NCBI GenBank assembly: GCA_030037775.1
Contig: JASHQB010000250.1
Span: forward strand, 1-33,599
From: Candidatus Acidiferrales bacterium
GTDB taxonomy: Bacteria > Acidobacteriota > Terriglobia > Acidiferrales > UBA7541
Direction of reading: 5' to 3'
DNA length: 33,599 nt
Shown: one piece after another, positions 8,880 through 17,805 of the stretch
Numbering within the stretch: the stretch's first letter is position 1
Layout: each line of letters begins with the position of its first letter
Notes under the pieces: generated by a model
Database searches by the model: none
What the model saw: the letters and a program-made list of their open reading frames with translations, nothing else
Told to the model about the DNA's origin: nothing
Translations under genes and position numbers: made by a program

Positions 8880-10256
8880 CTACTGCTGCGACTGGAGCTT
8901 AGGGCGCTTGCTAAAACGCTCGTAAAGCTCAAGCTGCTTGTTGTCGAGGCTCGTCGGTTGGCCCTGAATGAACAAATACTTCACGTGAGTGCGCAGCTCA
9001 AGCAGGTCGCCATCGGTGACAACGATGTTGGCGATTTTGCCGGGCTCGATGGTGCCGAGATCGTCGATCCCGAGCATTTGGGCGGCGTTGACGGTGACGG
9101 CCTTGAGCGCTTCATCATGCGGCAGGCCGTAGCCAACGGCGGTGCCAGCATATTGAGAGAGCCGGCGAGCCATCGACGTGTTGAAGCTGCCGAAGGCGAT
9201 CTTGACGCCGGCGGCGTAGAGCTGGCCGGGCATGGCGTAGTCCGCGTCGTAGGGATCGTCCTCGGCCTGGGCCATGCTGAGAACCGGGCCGATGATGACC
9301 GGAACGTTGTCCTGCTTGAGCAGGTCCACGTCTTTCCACGCTTCAGTGCCACCGGCCAGAATCATGTGGAGGTCCTGCTTCTGGCAATACTCGACGGCGT
9401 TGCGAATGTCGCGCGCGGAATTGGCGACGACGAGCAGCGGCTCTTTGCCTTGGACGACGGGCACGAGGGCTTCGAGCTTGAGGTCGCGCGGAAAATCAGT
9501 GGCGGCGCTCTGCATGGCCTGCGCGTAATGACGGGCCTTGTCGAGCAAGTCGGTAAGGCCATCGACTTTCTGATGGTATTGCTTGGTTGCTTCATCGAAC
9601 GGCAATTGATGAAAGGACATGGTGGTGAGATCGAAGGAACCGGTGGCGATAGAGGGCCAAGTCAGCTCCATGGCGGCGCGGCGTTCGATAACCATGTCGT
9701 TGATGTTCCACCCTCCGAGATTTACAGCCGAGGCGTTGCCGCCGATGACGGAACCGCCGCCTCCGAAGCCGCCGGAGAGCGAGCCGGGAACGGTGAGAAC
9801 TTCGGTGATGCCGTCGGCACGAGTGACGTCGACATGCGCGCTATCGGCGTTGAAGGCCGTGGCGGCGGTGACGTCGGGATTGAATTCGCCGGTTTCTTCG
9901 GTGTCCATCGTGGCTTTGACGGCGGAAACTTCCTCGAGGCCCATCTGGTCGGCTGCGTCGAACATGCCGGGATAAACTTCGAGGCCGGAGGCGTCGATGA
10001 CTTGCGCGCCCTCGGGAACGTCAATGTTGGCGCCGACGGCGGCGATTTTGCCGTCGTGGATGACGACCGTGCCGTTTTCGATGGGCGGGCCGGCGAGAGT
10101 GAAAATCTTCGCTCCTTTGATGGCATAGACGCCGCTCGTGGCGGATGTTTGCGCACCAACGGGCAGAGCGAAGGCGAAAGCAAAAAGCAGAAGAACGAAA
10201 ATCTTCAGACCGGATTTATTCGAATTGAGACTTGCTGAGAAAGAGAAGGAGTTCAT
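8880..10256 (-). CDS. Amidohydrolase-like secreted protein, metal ligands lost (third gene)
   Basis: 458 residues with a signal peptide (hydrophobic about 18-35, cleavage near PVGAQ). It has the amidohydrolase-superfamily frame: an N-terminal beta-sandwich ([19 protein letters not shown]), VYPGMFDA where a metal-binding HxH normally follows, a barrel, and the C-terminal [19 protein letters not shown]. The HxH position reads AAD. The later His positions read as Ala/Ser ([11 protein letters not shown]) and Gly (LAGGTEAW), and the Asp position as Ser/Phe (IAFGSFNT). It is therefore probably not a hydrolase by itself. It overlaps the middle gene by four bases (ATGA) with GGAGGT upstream, so the two are translationally coupled. 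It could be a structural partner of the middle enzyme or bind ligands. Confidence 0.88.
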   Translation of the reverse strand: MNSFSFSASLNSNKSGLKIFVLLLFAFAFALPVGAQTSATSGVYAIKGAKIFTLAGPPIENGTVVIHDGKIAAVGANIDVPEGAQVIDASGLEVYPGMFDAADQMGLEEVSAVKATMDTEETGEFNPDVTAATAFNADSAHVDVTRADGITEVLTVPGSLSGGFGGGGSVIGGNASAVNLGGWNINDMVIERRAAMELTWPSIATGSFDLTTMSFHQLPFDEATKQYHQKVDGLTDLLDKARHYAQAMQSAATDFPRDLKLEALVPVVQGKEPLLVVANSARDIRNAVEYCQKQDLHMILAGGTEAWKDVDLLKQDNVPVIIGPVLSMAQAEDDPYDADYAMPGQLYAAGVKIAFGSFNTSMARRLSQYAGTAVGYGLPHDEALKAVTVNAAQMLGIDDLGTIEPGKIANIVVTDGDLLELRTHVKYLFIQGQPTSLDNKQLELYERFSKRPKLQSQQ

Positions 10257-11713
10257 CGCGCACCTCCGATTTCCGCACTGGTGAGCTGAGGCGTATCGGA
10301 CGGGGCGGTTTTGCCCTTCTTCGGTTTCTTGCCGGGCTTCGCTCCGTTGTTCTGATTCTCCTCGGCCTTCGGCGCGGGCTTGCCGGCGTTCTTTTCCTTT
10401 GCAAGCAAGTCCTGCTTCTCTTTGGCCAAAGCGGCGCGGTTGGCGATGTCTTCGTTACGATCGAAATAGACCTTGCCATCGATGATGGTCTTCTGCACGA
10501 CGGCGTAGACGCTGAGCGGATCGTGATTGTAGATGATCAGGTCGGCGTCCTTGCCAACTTCGATGGAGCCGACATGATTGTCGATGCCGAGCTGAATTGC
10601 GGGATTGAGAGTGACGAGGCGCAGAGCTTCATTCTCGTTGAGGTCGCCATAGCGCATGCTCTTTGCTGCTTCCTGATTCAAGTGGCGGGCTTCCTCGGGG
10701 TCATCGGAATTGACGGAGACGATGACGCCGCGGCGAGTCATGGCCGCGGCGTTATATGGAATGGCTTCGTAAGCTTCCATTTTGTAAGCCCACCAATCGG
10801 AGAAGGTGGAACCGCTGGAGCCGGCGGCGACCATTTCGTCGGCGACTTTGTAGCCTTCGAGAACGTGCTGGAAGGTGCGGACGGTGAAGCCCTCTTCTTT
10901 GGCCAAGCGGATCAGCATCAGGATTTCGTCCGAGACGTAGGAATGGCAGTGGATGTAGCGCTTGCCTTCGAGGACTTCGACGAGCGGCTCAAGCTGCAAG
11001 TCGCGGCGCGGGGGAATCAGATTCTGTTCGCCGGCGGCTTTGCGTTGATTGTAGTCGGCCCAGTCTTTTTGGTACTGCTTGGCGCGGGTAAAGGCATTGC
11101 GAATGGTTTCCTCGACGCCCATGCGCGTTTCGGGATAGCGCGGAACCGGGCCGCCGAAATTGGAGTGCTTGACATTTTCTCCAAGGGCGAATTTGATGCC
11201 GGGAATGGCATCGGGAAACGGCAGCTCGGCAGGCGTGGAACCGTACTTGAATTTGATGACGATAGTCTGGCCGCCGATGGGATTGGCGCTGCCATGAAGC
11301 ACGTTGCCGATGACTACGCCGCCCGCGAGCTCATGATACATGTTGATGTCGTAGGGATTGAGCACGTCTTTGATGTTGACCATCGAAGAGACGGAGATGC
11401 TCCCTTCGTTGACGTCGCCGTCGACGGCGATGTGCGTGTGGCAATCGACGATGCCGGGCATGAGGTACATTCCGCTCGCGTCGATGACTTTGGCACCGGC
11501 GGGCGCCTGCACATTCGCGCCCACGTCGGCGATCTTGCCGTCGCGAATGAGCACTGAACCGTGCTCGATCACGCCATGAGTGATGGTGATGACGGTGGCG
11601 TTCTTGATGAGTGTGACGCCGGAATCATCCTGTGCCCGCGCGGCCAGAGGAAGCAGCGCGAGAGCGGCGAGAAGAGCGAAGAGACGAATTGCGTGCGTTT
11701 TGTGCGTTCTCAC
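10253..11713 (-). CDS. Imidazolonepropionase-like amidohydrolase, secreted, metal site intact (second gene)
   Basis: 486 residues from GTG 11713, with a signal peptide cleaved near AARAQ. It is the only one of the three tandem paralogues with a full metal site: HTH at 92-94 (MPGIVDCHTHIAVDG), His in HCHS (255/257), His in FQHVLEG (283) and Asp in VNSDDPE (337/338). The C-terminal LGIDNHVGSIEVGKDADLII completes the sandwich domain. Members of this group hydrolyse cyclic amides, dipeptides or related bonds; the substrate here is not predictable, and export suggests a role on nutrients outside the cytoplasm. A Lys/Pro/Ala-rich tail of about 60 residues follows the domain. It overlaps both neighbours by four bases, so the three products are probably made together. 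Confidence 0.92.
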   Translation of the reverse strand: MRTHKTHAIRLFALLAALALLPLAARAQDDSGVTLIKNATVITITHGVIEHGSVLIRDGKIADVGANVQAPAGAKVIDASGMYLMPGIVDCHTHIAVDGDVNEGSISVSSMVNIKDVLNPYDINMYHELAGGVVIGNVLHGSANPIGGQTIVIKFKYGSTPAELPFPDAIPGIKFALGENVKHSNFGGPVPRYPETRMGVEETIRNAFTRAKQYQKDWADYNQRKAAGEQNLIPPRRDLQLEPLVEVLEGKRYIHCHSYVSDEILMLIRLAKEEGFTVRTFQHVLEGYKVADEMVAAGSSGSTFSDWWAYKMEAYEAIPYNAAAMTRRGVIVSVNSDDPEEARHLNQEAAKSMRYGDLNENEALRLVTLNPAIQLGIDNHVGSIEVGKDADLIIYNHDPLSVYAVVQKTIIDGKVYFDRNEDIANRAALAKEKQDLLAKEKNAGKPAPKAEENQNNGAKPGKKPKKGKTAPSDTPQLTSAEIGGAR

Positions 11714-13155
11714 GGCTGCACCCCCTCGGAGTTTTGCATGGGCATCGGCCTGCCACCGGGCGGTCCTGGCGGAGCTTCTTCGTGGATTTCGTAGCGCATG
11801 CCGTCGACGAAAACGTCTTTGATTTTCGTTTTTTCGCTGAAGAGGTCGCCATCGGTTACGACGAGATTGGCGATCTTGCCCTGCTCGATGGAACCCATGC
11901 GGTCGGCAACGCCGAGGATGGTCGCGGAGTTCACGGTCATGGCTTTGAGGGCGTCATCGGGTGAGAGGCCGGCGTCGATGGCTTTCTTCACATTTTTCAG
12001 AATTTCTTTTGGATCCGTGAGACCGCCGGAATAGAAGGCGTAGATCACACCAGCTTTGGAAAGTGCGGCGGGAGTGGACGGCGCACGGTCCCACAACTCA
12101 AGTTCACGCAAAGTGATTTGGTCTTCGTCGCCGGCCTTGGGCATGGTGGGCCAGTTCACGTTAACGAAAACGGGGAGCTTGCTGGCGGCGATCTCGCTCG
12201 ATAGCTCGTAGCCCTCCTGTGCGCCGTACATCGCGGCATGAAGCTGCCAATCATTAGCGAGGCGAATGGCGCGATAGATGGCCAGTTTGTCGCCAGCGGG
12301 AAGCAAGACGAGCTGGTTGTTCTTGAGGGCATCGGCAACAACGACCTCGGTGCGGTCATACGGCGGACGCTCGACGCCCTGATGATGTCCGTTGTAAGCA
12401 TCTTCGGCGTCCTGATACCAGCGCGTGTCAATCAAGACCTGATGCACATAGGCAACGGAACCCATTAACGAAGTGGGGAAACTCGAGAAATTGCCCGAGA
12501 GCTCGAACGCGATGCCGAGCGTGGCTTGCGGAGAAACGACCATGTTTCCGGCGCGCTCATCGCCGAAGTCAACGACGGAGCCCTGGCCAGGGAAGATGCC
12601 GCCTTCGGGTTCGACGAGCGCGGTGGTGAATCCGGCGCTTCGCCAAGAGGCGATGCGCGGGTCATCGGGATCGAGCTCATTGGCGGCGATAAGCCAAGGA
12701 GTGGTGAGCGGGCGGTCCTGCGGGCCATTGGCCTGCTTTACGGGTGCCGCGGCGCGCGGGCCTCGGCCTCGCCCGCCGAGCGTGGTGGGCGCTTCAGCGC
12801 CGGGGAGGCCGACGGTGGTTCCAGCGTCGATGAGGCCAGGATAAACGGTGAGGCCGGCGCCGTCGACGACCGCAGCTTCCGGAGGAATGGTGACGTCAGT
12901 GCCGACGGCGGTGATGATGCCGTTGGCCATGACGACAGTTCCCTTCTCGATGACCGGGCCGGAGACGGGCACGATGCGCGCGTCCTTGATGGCGAAAAAG
13001 CGCGGCTCGCCCGCCTGCGCCAGCCCTGCGGATATGGACAGTCCGCTCTGCTGCTGCGCGAAAACGCCAGGCGCGAAGCACAGCACAGCCAAAGAAGAGA
13101 TTGCCGCAGCAAGAAACGATTTCGGCAGAGAATTAGTGCGATTTCGTTGTTTCAT
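11710..13155 (-). CDS. Amidohydrolase-like secreted protein, metal ligands lost (first gene)
   Basis: 481 residues with a signal peptide (cleavage near GVFAQQ). The frame is that of the other two: FFAIKDARIVPVSGPVIEKG, VYPGLIDAGTTVGLPGAE and, near the end, LGVADRMGSIEQGKIANLVV. HxH is replaced by AGT (111-113). The positions of the later His ligands read LVLLPAGDK and MYGAQEGY, and the Asp site YSGGLTDPKE. A loop GGRGRGPRAAAPV is inserted after the first motif. As first gene it sits behind a strong promoter (13225-13253), with a leader of about 60 bases. It is probably catalytically inactive and may act with the middle enzyme; this is inference. Confidence 0.88.
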   Translation of the reverse strand: MKQRNRTNSLPKSFLAAAISSLAVLCFAPGVFAQQQSGLSISAGLAQAGEPRFFAIKDARIVPVSGPVIEKGTVVMANGIITAVGTDVTIPPEAAVVDGAGLTVYPGLIDAGTTVGLPGAEAPTTLGGRGRGPRAAAPVKQANGPQDRPLTTPWLIAANELDPDDPRIASWRSAGFTTALVEPEGGIFPGQGSVVDFGDERAGNMVVSPQATLGIAFELSGNFSSFPTSLMGSVAYVHQVLIDTRWYQDAEDAYNGHHQGVERPPYDRTEVVVADALKNNQLVLLPAGDKLAIYRAIRLANDWQLHAAMYGAQEGYELSSEIAASKLPVFVNVNWPTMPKAGDEDQITLRELELWDRAPSTPAALSKAGVIYAFYSGGLTDPKEILKNVKKAIDAGLSPDDALKAMTVNSATILGVADRMGSIEQGKIANLVVTDGDLFSEKTKIKDVFVDGMRYEIHEEAPPGPPGGRPMPMQNSEGVQP

Positions 13156-13224
13156 TTCACACCCCGGGAAGTGACGTTTCGTTCCGGACCACCCTTGATC
13201 CTGAAACAGATTCAGAGAGGGCAG

Positions 13225-13253
13225 ATGCTATCGGTAGGCTCCAACGGTGTCAA
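13225..13253 (-). promoter_or_regulatory. Promoter of the amidohydrolase operon
   Basis: Read leftward: -35 TTGACA (13253-13248), exactly 17 bases, -10 TAGCAT (13230-13225). This is the best promoter in the window and predicts a start near 13218. Confidence 0.7.
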
Positions 13254-13281
13254 CTGTTCTCAGAGATTACCCACGCGAAGC

Positions 13282-13319
13282 AAAAACGCCCTATGGGCGA
13301 ATCTACTACCGCCCATAGG
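13282..13319 (-). terminator. Hairpin terminator after the His-rich gene
   Basis: Perfect nine-base arms (CCTATGGGC / GCCCATAGG) around a 12-base loop, then GCG and TTTTT read leftward. It separates the His-rich gene from the amidohydrolase operon promoter. Confidence 0.6.
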
Positions 13320-13398
13320 ACAAGGGATCTTTCATGAAACAATTGTTCCGTTTTTCCGTGAAGCTTCTTCTAACGCGCTACATCTTCCCCGTCACGAG

Positions 13399-13965
13399 CT
13401 ACGCCGGACCGAGATACATCACGTGCACGTAAGTGCCCAGGCGGACGTTATAGGCCAAATACCAGCCGACATTGTCAGGATCGGCGTAGATAACGATGTC
13501 GTCGGAGTCCCACAGCCAGTCACCGCAATAGTCGACGTCATAGGGCGCCACGCTCCAGAAGAAGGCACCGAACTGGAAATGCGACGGCCCGCCACCGACA
13601 AGGCGATAGACGTAGCTGCGGCCGATCTGGCCGGGGAAATGGCCGTGCTCCCAGGGATGAGCTAGATGATAGTGCGGGCTTGGGCCGCTGCCGACCCACT
13701 GGCCGGTGCTCGGATGAACGTGAGGCGCGGTCGGATGGCCGGTGCGGTCGTCAAAAGTCGGATTGTGGCCGCCCTGCGCCGGATGCGCAGGAGGCGCAGG
13801 TTTGCTGACGTGCGTAGGGCCGTGAGCCGGAACGTAGCCGTGGCCGATCTGCTCGGTTTTTTGTGGCGCGCGGGCTGCCGGGCGCGCGGCGGGATGTTGC
13901 TGGGCAAAAGCGGACATCGAAAACAGGAACGTAGCGGCTGCTGCGATTCCGATGAGTTTCTTCAT
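13399..13965 (-). CDS. His/Pro-rich secreted protein
   Basis: 188 residues from ATG 13965, chosen for GGAGGG four bases upstream and the signal peptide that follows (MKKLIGIAAAATFLFSMSAFAQ). About residues 20-110 are rich in His, Pro and Gly (HGYVPAHGPTHVSKPAPPAH, HPTAPHVHPSTGQW), which could bind metal ions. The C-terminal half is ordered: YRLVGGGPSHFQFGAFFWSV, DYCGDWLWDSDDIVIYADPD, GWYLAYNVRLGTYVHVMYLG. This reminds me of a recurring acidobacterial secreted protein, but I know no assigned function. A promoter is visible just upstream, inside the short gap to fadN, and a terminator follows, so it is monocistronic. Confidence 0.75.
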   Translation of the reverse strand: MKKLIGIAAAATFLFSMSAFAQQHPAARPAARAPQKTEQIGHGYVPAHGPTHVSKPAPPAHPAQGGHNPTFDDRTGHPTAPHVHPSTGQWVGSGPSPHYHLAHPWEHGHFPGQIGRSYVYRLVGGGPSHFQFGAFFWSVAPYDVDYCGDWLWDSDDIVIYADPDNVGWYLAYNVRLGTYVHVMYLGPA

Positions 13966-13991
13966 GACACCCTCCGGGGCTGACACCGCAC

Positions 13992-14019
13992 ACTATACAA
14001 AAATTTGGGACGGAGTCAC
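13992..14019 (-). promoter_or_regulatory. Promoter of the His-rich gene
   Basis: Leftward -10 TATAGT (13997-13992, 5/6) with GTGACT (4/6) 16 bases upstream. The predicted start lies about 20 bases before the ATG. Confidence 0.45.
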
Positions 14020-14026
14020 GAAGTTT

Positions 14027-16414
14027 TCAATTGCGCAAGGGTTTGCCGGTTTTGAGGGTGTGGGCGATGCGCTCCTGGGTTTTGCGTTCTCCACAGAGGG
14101 AGACGAAGGCTTCGCGCTCGAGGTCGAGGACGTACTGCTCGGAGACGGTTTGCGAGGCGGAGAGCGCGCCGCCGGCCAGCACGTTGGCGAGCTTGGTCGC
14201 GACGAGCGCGTCGTAGTCGGAAATGTATTCGCCGCGCAGCATTTGATGGATGGCGAGCTTCGCGGCGGCGAGCATTTCTTCACCGAGCACGCGAATCTGC
14301 GGTGGCGCAGGGGGACGGTAGCCCGTGCGAAACAGGGCGAGCGCGGTTTCTTTCGCGTCGGCGACCAGCCGGTCGCGATTCATGGCGACAAGGTCGGATG
14401 AACGCAGATAGCCGAGCGTGCGGCACTCTTCGGCGCTGGTGCCGACTTTGGCCATGGCGATATTTTCGAATATGGGTTTCATGGCGTGAAATAAATCCAA
14501 ATCTTCGCCGCCTGCGGCGTGTTCATTGGCGCGAATGAGCATTTCTTTCGAGCCGCCGCCCGCGGGAATCAGGCCCACGCCGGTTTCGACCAGCCCGATG
14601 TACGCTTCCGCGGCAGCATGGATGCGCGCAGCGTGCAGGCTGATTTCGCAGCCGCCTCCCAGAGCCATGCCCTGCGGCGCGGCCACCACGGGACGCGGCG
14701 CGTATTTGATGGCCATGTTGACGTTTTGAAATTGGCGGACGGCGAGATGAATGTCGTCCCACTCTTGCTCTTGCGCGCTCACCAACAGAAGCATCAGGTT
14801 CGCGCCGGCGGAAAAATTTGTCGCTTGGTTGGCGATGACCATGGCGTCGAAATCGCTTTGCAGACGCTTCAGTCCTGCGTGGAGCATGGCGACAATGTCT
14901 CCGCCGATGGCGTTCATCTTGGCGTGAAATTCGCAGCAGACCACGCCATCGCCCAAATCGACGAGGCTCGCGCCGGCGTTTCCTTCCACGACTTTCGATT
15001 GTTCATGCAGCGACTTCAGAACGATGATGCCCGGCGGTTCTTCAACGGACTTGTACGCGGTCGCGGCGAGATCGAAGTAGCTGGTGTGGCCGCCCGCGGA
15101 TTCATAGAAGGTTTTCTTGCCCGAAGATAAAAGCGAGGTAACCAACGGCGGCATCTGCTTGCCCAACATCTTGAGCATTTGCGCCATGCGTTCCACGCCG
15201 ACGGCGTCCCAAACTTCGAACGGCCCTAGCTCCCAACCGAATCCCCAGCGCATTGCGCGATCGATTTCCACGATGCGGTCGGCGATTTCCGGAACGCGCC
15301 GTGCGGCGTAGAGGCAGGTCTCCGAAAGCGCACCCCAGATGAAGCGCGCCGCTTTGTCGACGACTTTGCCGGCGAAAAGCGGATTCACGAACGAGCGCAG
15401 GCGCTCGCGCGTGTCCTCGATCATTTTTCCCGCTTCGATGGAGGCGAATTTCGATTTTTGACGCGGACGATAGTCCATCGTCTTCCAGTCGAGGCTGAGA
15501 ATTTCGCTTTCGCCGCCGGAACTCTTGACGCGCTTGTAGAAACCGCTCCCTTTTTTCTCGCCGAGCCAGCCGCGCTTCATCATCTCTTCGAGGAGCGGAG
15601 GCAGTTTGTAAATTGCGCGCGACTCATCGTTGGGGACGCTGTCGTAGATGTTGTGCACCACGTGTGCGAGCACGTCGAGGCCGACGAGGTCCGCGGTGCG
15701 AAAGGTAGCGGATTTGGGTTGGCCGACGGCCGGGCCGGTGCAGGCGTCGATATCTTCCACGCTCATGTCGACTTCCATCATCAGGCGCACCGCGTTGAGC
15801 ATGGAAAATGTGCCGATGCGATTGGCGATGAAGTTCGGCGTGTCTTTTGCGGCCACCACGGCTTTGCCCAAGCGCCGGTCGCAGAATTCATCGAGCGCGG
15901 CCAAGACTTCCGGCTTGGTTTTGGGCCCGGCGATGAGCTCGACCAATTTCATGTAGCGCGGCGGATTGAAAAAGTGCGTGCCGGCCCAGTGCGCTTGGAA
16001 ATCTTCGGAGCGGCCTTCGGCGACCAGGTGAATCGGCAAGCCGGATGTGTTGGTGGTGATGATAGTGCCGGGGCGGCGATGCTGTTCGACCCGCGCGAGC
16101 AAATCGCGCTTGATCTCCAGGTCTTCGACGACGGCTTCGATGATCCAATCGGCGTCCTTGCACCAATCGAGATTGTCTTCGAAATTCCCGGGCTTGATCA
16201 GCCGCGCAAAGTCAGGGACGAAAAACGCTGCGGGGCGGGCTTTTTTCGCGGCTTCAATTCCGGCAAGCGCCAAGCGATTTCGAGGGACGGAAGGTTCCCG
16301 CGGAACCATATCCAGCAACGCACACGGCACGCCGGCATTGGCCAGATGCGCGGCGATGGTGGCGCCCATCGTTCCTGCTCCCAGAACTAGCGCTTTTTCA
16401 ATGCGAATACTCAT
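14027..16414 (-). CDS. fadN: 3-hydroxyacyl-CoA dehydrogenase / enoyl-CoA hydratase fusion (FadN type)
   Basis: 795 residues catalysing the hydration and oxidation steps of fatty acid beta-oxidation. The N-terminus is the NAD-binding dehydrogenase domain (VLGAGTMGATIAAHLANAG, GxGxxG) with the catalytic-His segment GTHFFNPPRYMKLVE. Dehydrogenase C-domains follow (about 190-400). The hydratase/crotonase domain is C-terminal (about 480-700: FSAGANL, QGMALGGGCEISLHAAR with the oxyanion hole, VETGVGLIPAGGG). This order, dehydrogenase first, is that of Bacillus FadN (about 790 residues), not E. coli FadB. Thiolase and acyl-CoA dehydrogenase genes, its usual operon partners, are not in the window. 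No ribosome site precedes ATG 16414, so initiation may be from a short or leaderless transcript. Confidence 0.9.
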   Translation of the reverse strand: MSIRIEKALVLGAGTMGATIAAHLANAGVPCALLDMVPREPSVPRNRLALAGIEAAKKARPAAFFVPDFARLIKPGNFEDNLDWCKDADWIIEAVVEDLEIKRDLLARVEQHRRPGTIITTNTSGLPIHLVAEGRSEDFQAHWAGTHFFNPPRYMKLVELIAGPKTKPEVLAALDEFCDRRLGKAVVAAKDTPNFIANRIGTFSMLNAVRLMMEVDMSVEDIDACTGPAVGQPKSATFRTADLVGLDVLAHVVHNIYDSVPNDESRAIYKLPPLLEEMMKRGWLGEKKGSGFYKRVKSSGGESEILSLDWKTMDYRPRQKSKFASIEAGKMIEDTRERLRSFVNPLFAGKVVDKAARFIWGALSETCLYAARRVPEIADRIVEIDRAMRWGFGWELGPFEVWDAVGVERMAQMLKMLGKQMPPLVTSLLSSGKKTFYESAGGHTSYFDLAATAYKSVEEPPGIIVLKSLHEQSKVVEGNAGASLVDLGDGVVCCEFHAKMNAIGGDIVAMLHAGLKRLQSDFDAMVIANQATNFSAGANLMLLLVSAQEQEWDDIHLAVRQFQNVNMAIKYAPRPVVAAPQGMALGGGCEISLHAARIHAAAEAYIGLVETGVGLIPAGGGSKEMLIRANEHAAGGEDLDLFHAMKPIFENIAMAKVGTSAEECRTLGYLRSSDLVAMNRDRLVADAKETALALFRTGYRPPAPPQIRVLGEEMLAAAKLAIHQMLRGEYISDYDALVATKLANVLAGGALSASQTVSEQYVLDLEREAFVSLCGERKTQERIAHTLKTGKPLRN

Positions 16415-16524
16415 GAAGGTCGGGGCGAGTTGGAGGGTACAGAAACGGGCATCCCGTGGTCAACCGGAAATCCAGTACAACTTTGGGCGAGTTAGAATGT
16501 TCTATATAGAGAGGTGGAGGCCGG

Positions 16525-17445
16525 GTGAGCAACGTCCTACGGTGGATCGGGTCAGCAGTCAAAGGGATTCGCGAGTTTGCCTACCGCCAGCCAGAGGGGC
16601 GGCCGATTATCGGCGTCGCGCTGGGCGGCGGATTCGCGCGAGGAATCGCGCATATTGGCGTGCTGCGCGTGCTCGAGGAAAACGAAATCCCCGTGGACCT
16701 GCTGGCCGGGACCAGCGTTGGTGCGCTGGTCGGCGCGGCCTACGCAGCAGGCACCTCGCTAGACGAACTGGAACGCCAGGGCATGCTGACCCACTTCCGC
16801 GATTTTGGCCGCTGGACCATCTCGCGCATGGGCATGGCCACCAACGAGCGCCTGGAAGCGTTTCTGCGCAAATTCACTGTGATTCGAACGTTTGAGGAGT
16901 TGAAGATTCCGTTCGGCATCGTCGCTACGGACTTGGTCACCGGCCAGACGGTTTGCTTCACCAAGGGCGAGCTAGGCCCGCCGCTACGCGCGTCGTGCGC
17001 TTACCCGGGCCTTTTCATACCCGTGGAGCACGAGGGGCGCATCCTGGTCGACGGCTTTTTGACCGAACACGTGCCCACCGAATCGTTGCGGCACATGGGC
17101 GCTGACGTGGTCATCGCCGTCCATCTGGATCCGGGACAGCCAGATCAAAGACCCAAAAACACGATCGAGGTGATCGGGCGCTCGTTCTCGATCATTCAGG
17201 AACAGACGCCGCCGAGATGGCTGCGCTACGCCGACGTCATTTTGCAGCCGGCGGTGAAAGACATTCATTGGGACGATTTTCAGAGGACGCCGGAGCTGGT
17301 TGCTGCCGGAGTCGCCGCAGCGAGGGCCGCGCTGCCGGAAATCAAAGCGGCGCTCAAGCGCCCAGTGCTGCGTCTGCGACGAGATGGAAATCCGAGCCGG
17401 ACGGAGGAGTTTGAAGCCGAGGCAGCATTAACCAAGCCCAAGTGA
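16525..17445 (+). CDS. Patatin-like phospholipase (RssA type)
   Basis: 306 residues from GTG 16525, with GGAGG four bases upstream. It has the patatin catalytic set: oxyanion loop GGGFARG (34-40), nucleophile GTSVG (Ser64) and the Asp of the dyad in VDGFL (Asp176). The rest fits the bacterial RssA/YchK group of cytoplasmic or membrane-associated serine acyl hydrolases: SCAYPGLFIPVEHEGR and VIAVHLDPG. These act on phospholipids or acylglycerols; the physiological substrate is unknown. No signal peptide is seen. It is divergent from fadN, and a shared role in lipid turnover is tempting but only inferred. TAGAAT (16493) and TATATA (16503) lie just upstream as possible -10 elements. Confidence 0.9.
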   Translation: MSNVLRWIGSAVKGIREFAYRQPEGRPIIGVALGGGFARGIAHIGVLRVLEENEIPVDLLAGTSVGALVGAAYAAGTSLDELERQGMLTHFRDFGRWTISRMGMATNERLEAFLRKFTVIRTFEELKIPFGIVATDLVTGQTVCFTKGELGPPLRASCAYPGLFIPVEHEGRILVDGFLTEHVPTESLRHMGADVVIAVHLDPGQPDQRPKNTIEVIGRSFSIIQEQTPPRWLRYADVILQPAVKDIHWDDFQRTPELVAAGVAAARAALPEIKAALKRPVLRLRRDGNPSRTEEFEAEAALTKPK

Positions 17446-17462
17446 TCGGATCGGCTTGCGAT

Positions 17463-17735
17463 TTAGGATTTCGAAGACACAGGGTGGATTTCGACGGTGA
17501 CGGGCTGGCCGTTGGCCTTGCCGCGCTTGGTGAGCCATTCACCAAAAGCGGCGGCGAATCGCTCCGGATTGACCTTCAGACTGGCTTCCATCTGGCCTTC
17601 CGCGACAGGCAGGGTGTCGTCAAACTCAGCAGAGCCGGTGAAGTTGCGCATGCAGAAGGCATCGAGCCAATCCATCGGGCATGGCTTGCGCTGCGCGCCG
17701 ACGATCACATCGACCCGCAATTTTTGCGCGTACAC
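17463..17735 (-). CDS. Small conserved-looking protein of unknown function
   Basis: About 90 residues from GTG 17735. I do not recognise it. It begins VYAQKLRVDVIVGAQRK and contains CPMDWLDAFCMRNFTGSAEF and NPERFAAAFGEWLTKRGKAN, with no signal or membrane segment; composition is that of a real soluble protein. The frame stays open back to 17840, but starting there would overlap the OmpA-family gene. TATACT lies about eight bases upstream of this GTG, so a nearly leaderless mRNA is possible; no ribosome site is seen. It is the last gene before the patatin end (convergent, 17 bases apart). Confidence 0.45.
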   Translation of the reverse strand: MYAQKLRVDVIVGAQRKPCPMDWLDAFCMRNFTGSAEFDDTLPVAEGQMEASLKVNPERFAAAFGEWLTKRGKANGQPVTVEIHPVSSKS

Positions 17736-17805
17736 GCCCGGCAGTATAGCATCGACCGCAGTAGAGCTGTGTGATGAGCGCCGGAGAAACACGCTGAGTG
17801 TTGGG

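Noticed and set aside
8958-11557. Two long open frames (426 and 441 codons) on the plus strand opposite the amidohydrolase genes
   Set aside because: They mirror the GC-rich third-position bias of the real genes, encode low-complexity Gly/Asp/Val-rich protein with no family motif, and lack good ribosome sites.
13335-13365. AACAATTGTT palindrome near TTTTT
   Set aside because: Cannot form a hairpin with a loop; too short and AT-rich to support as an operator.
15458-16390. A 310-codon open frame antisense to fadN
   Set aside because: It is a shadow of the dehydrogenase domain, with no domain of its own.
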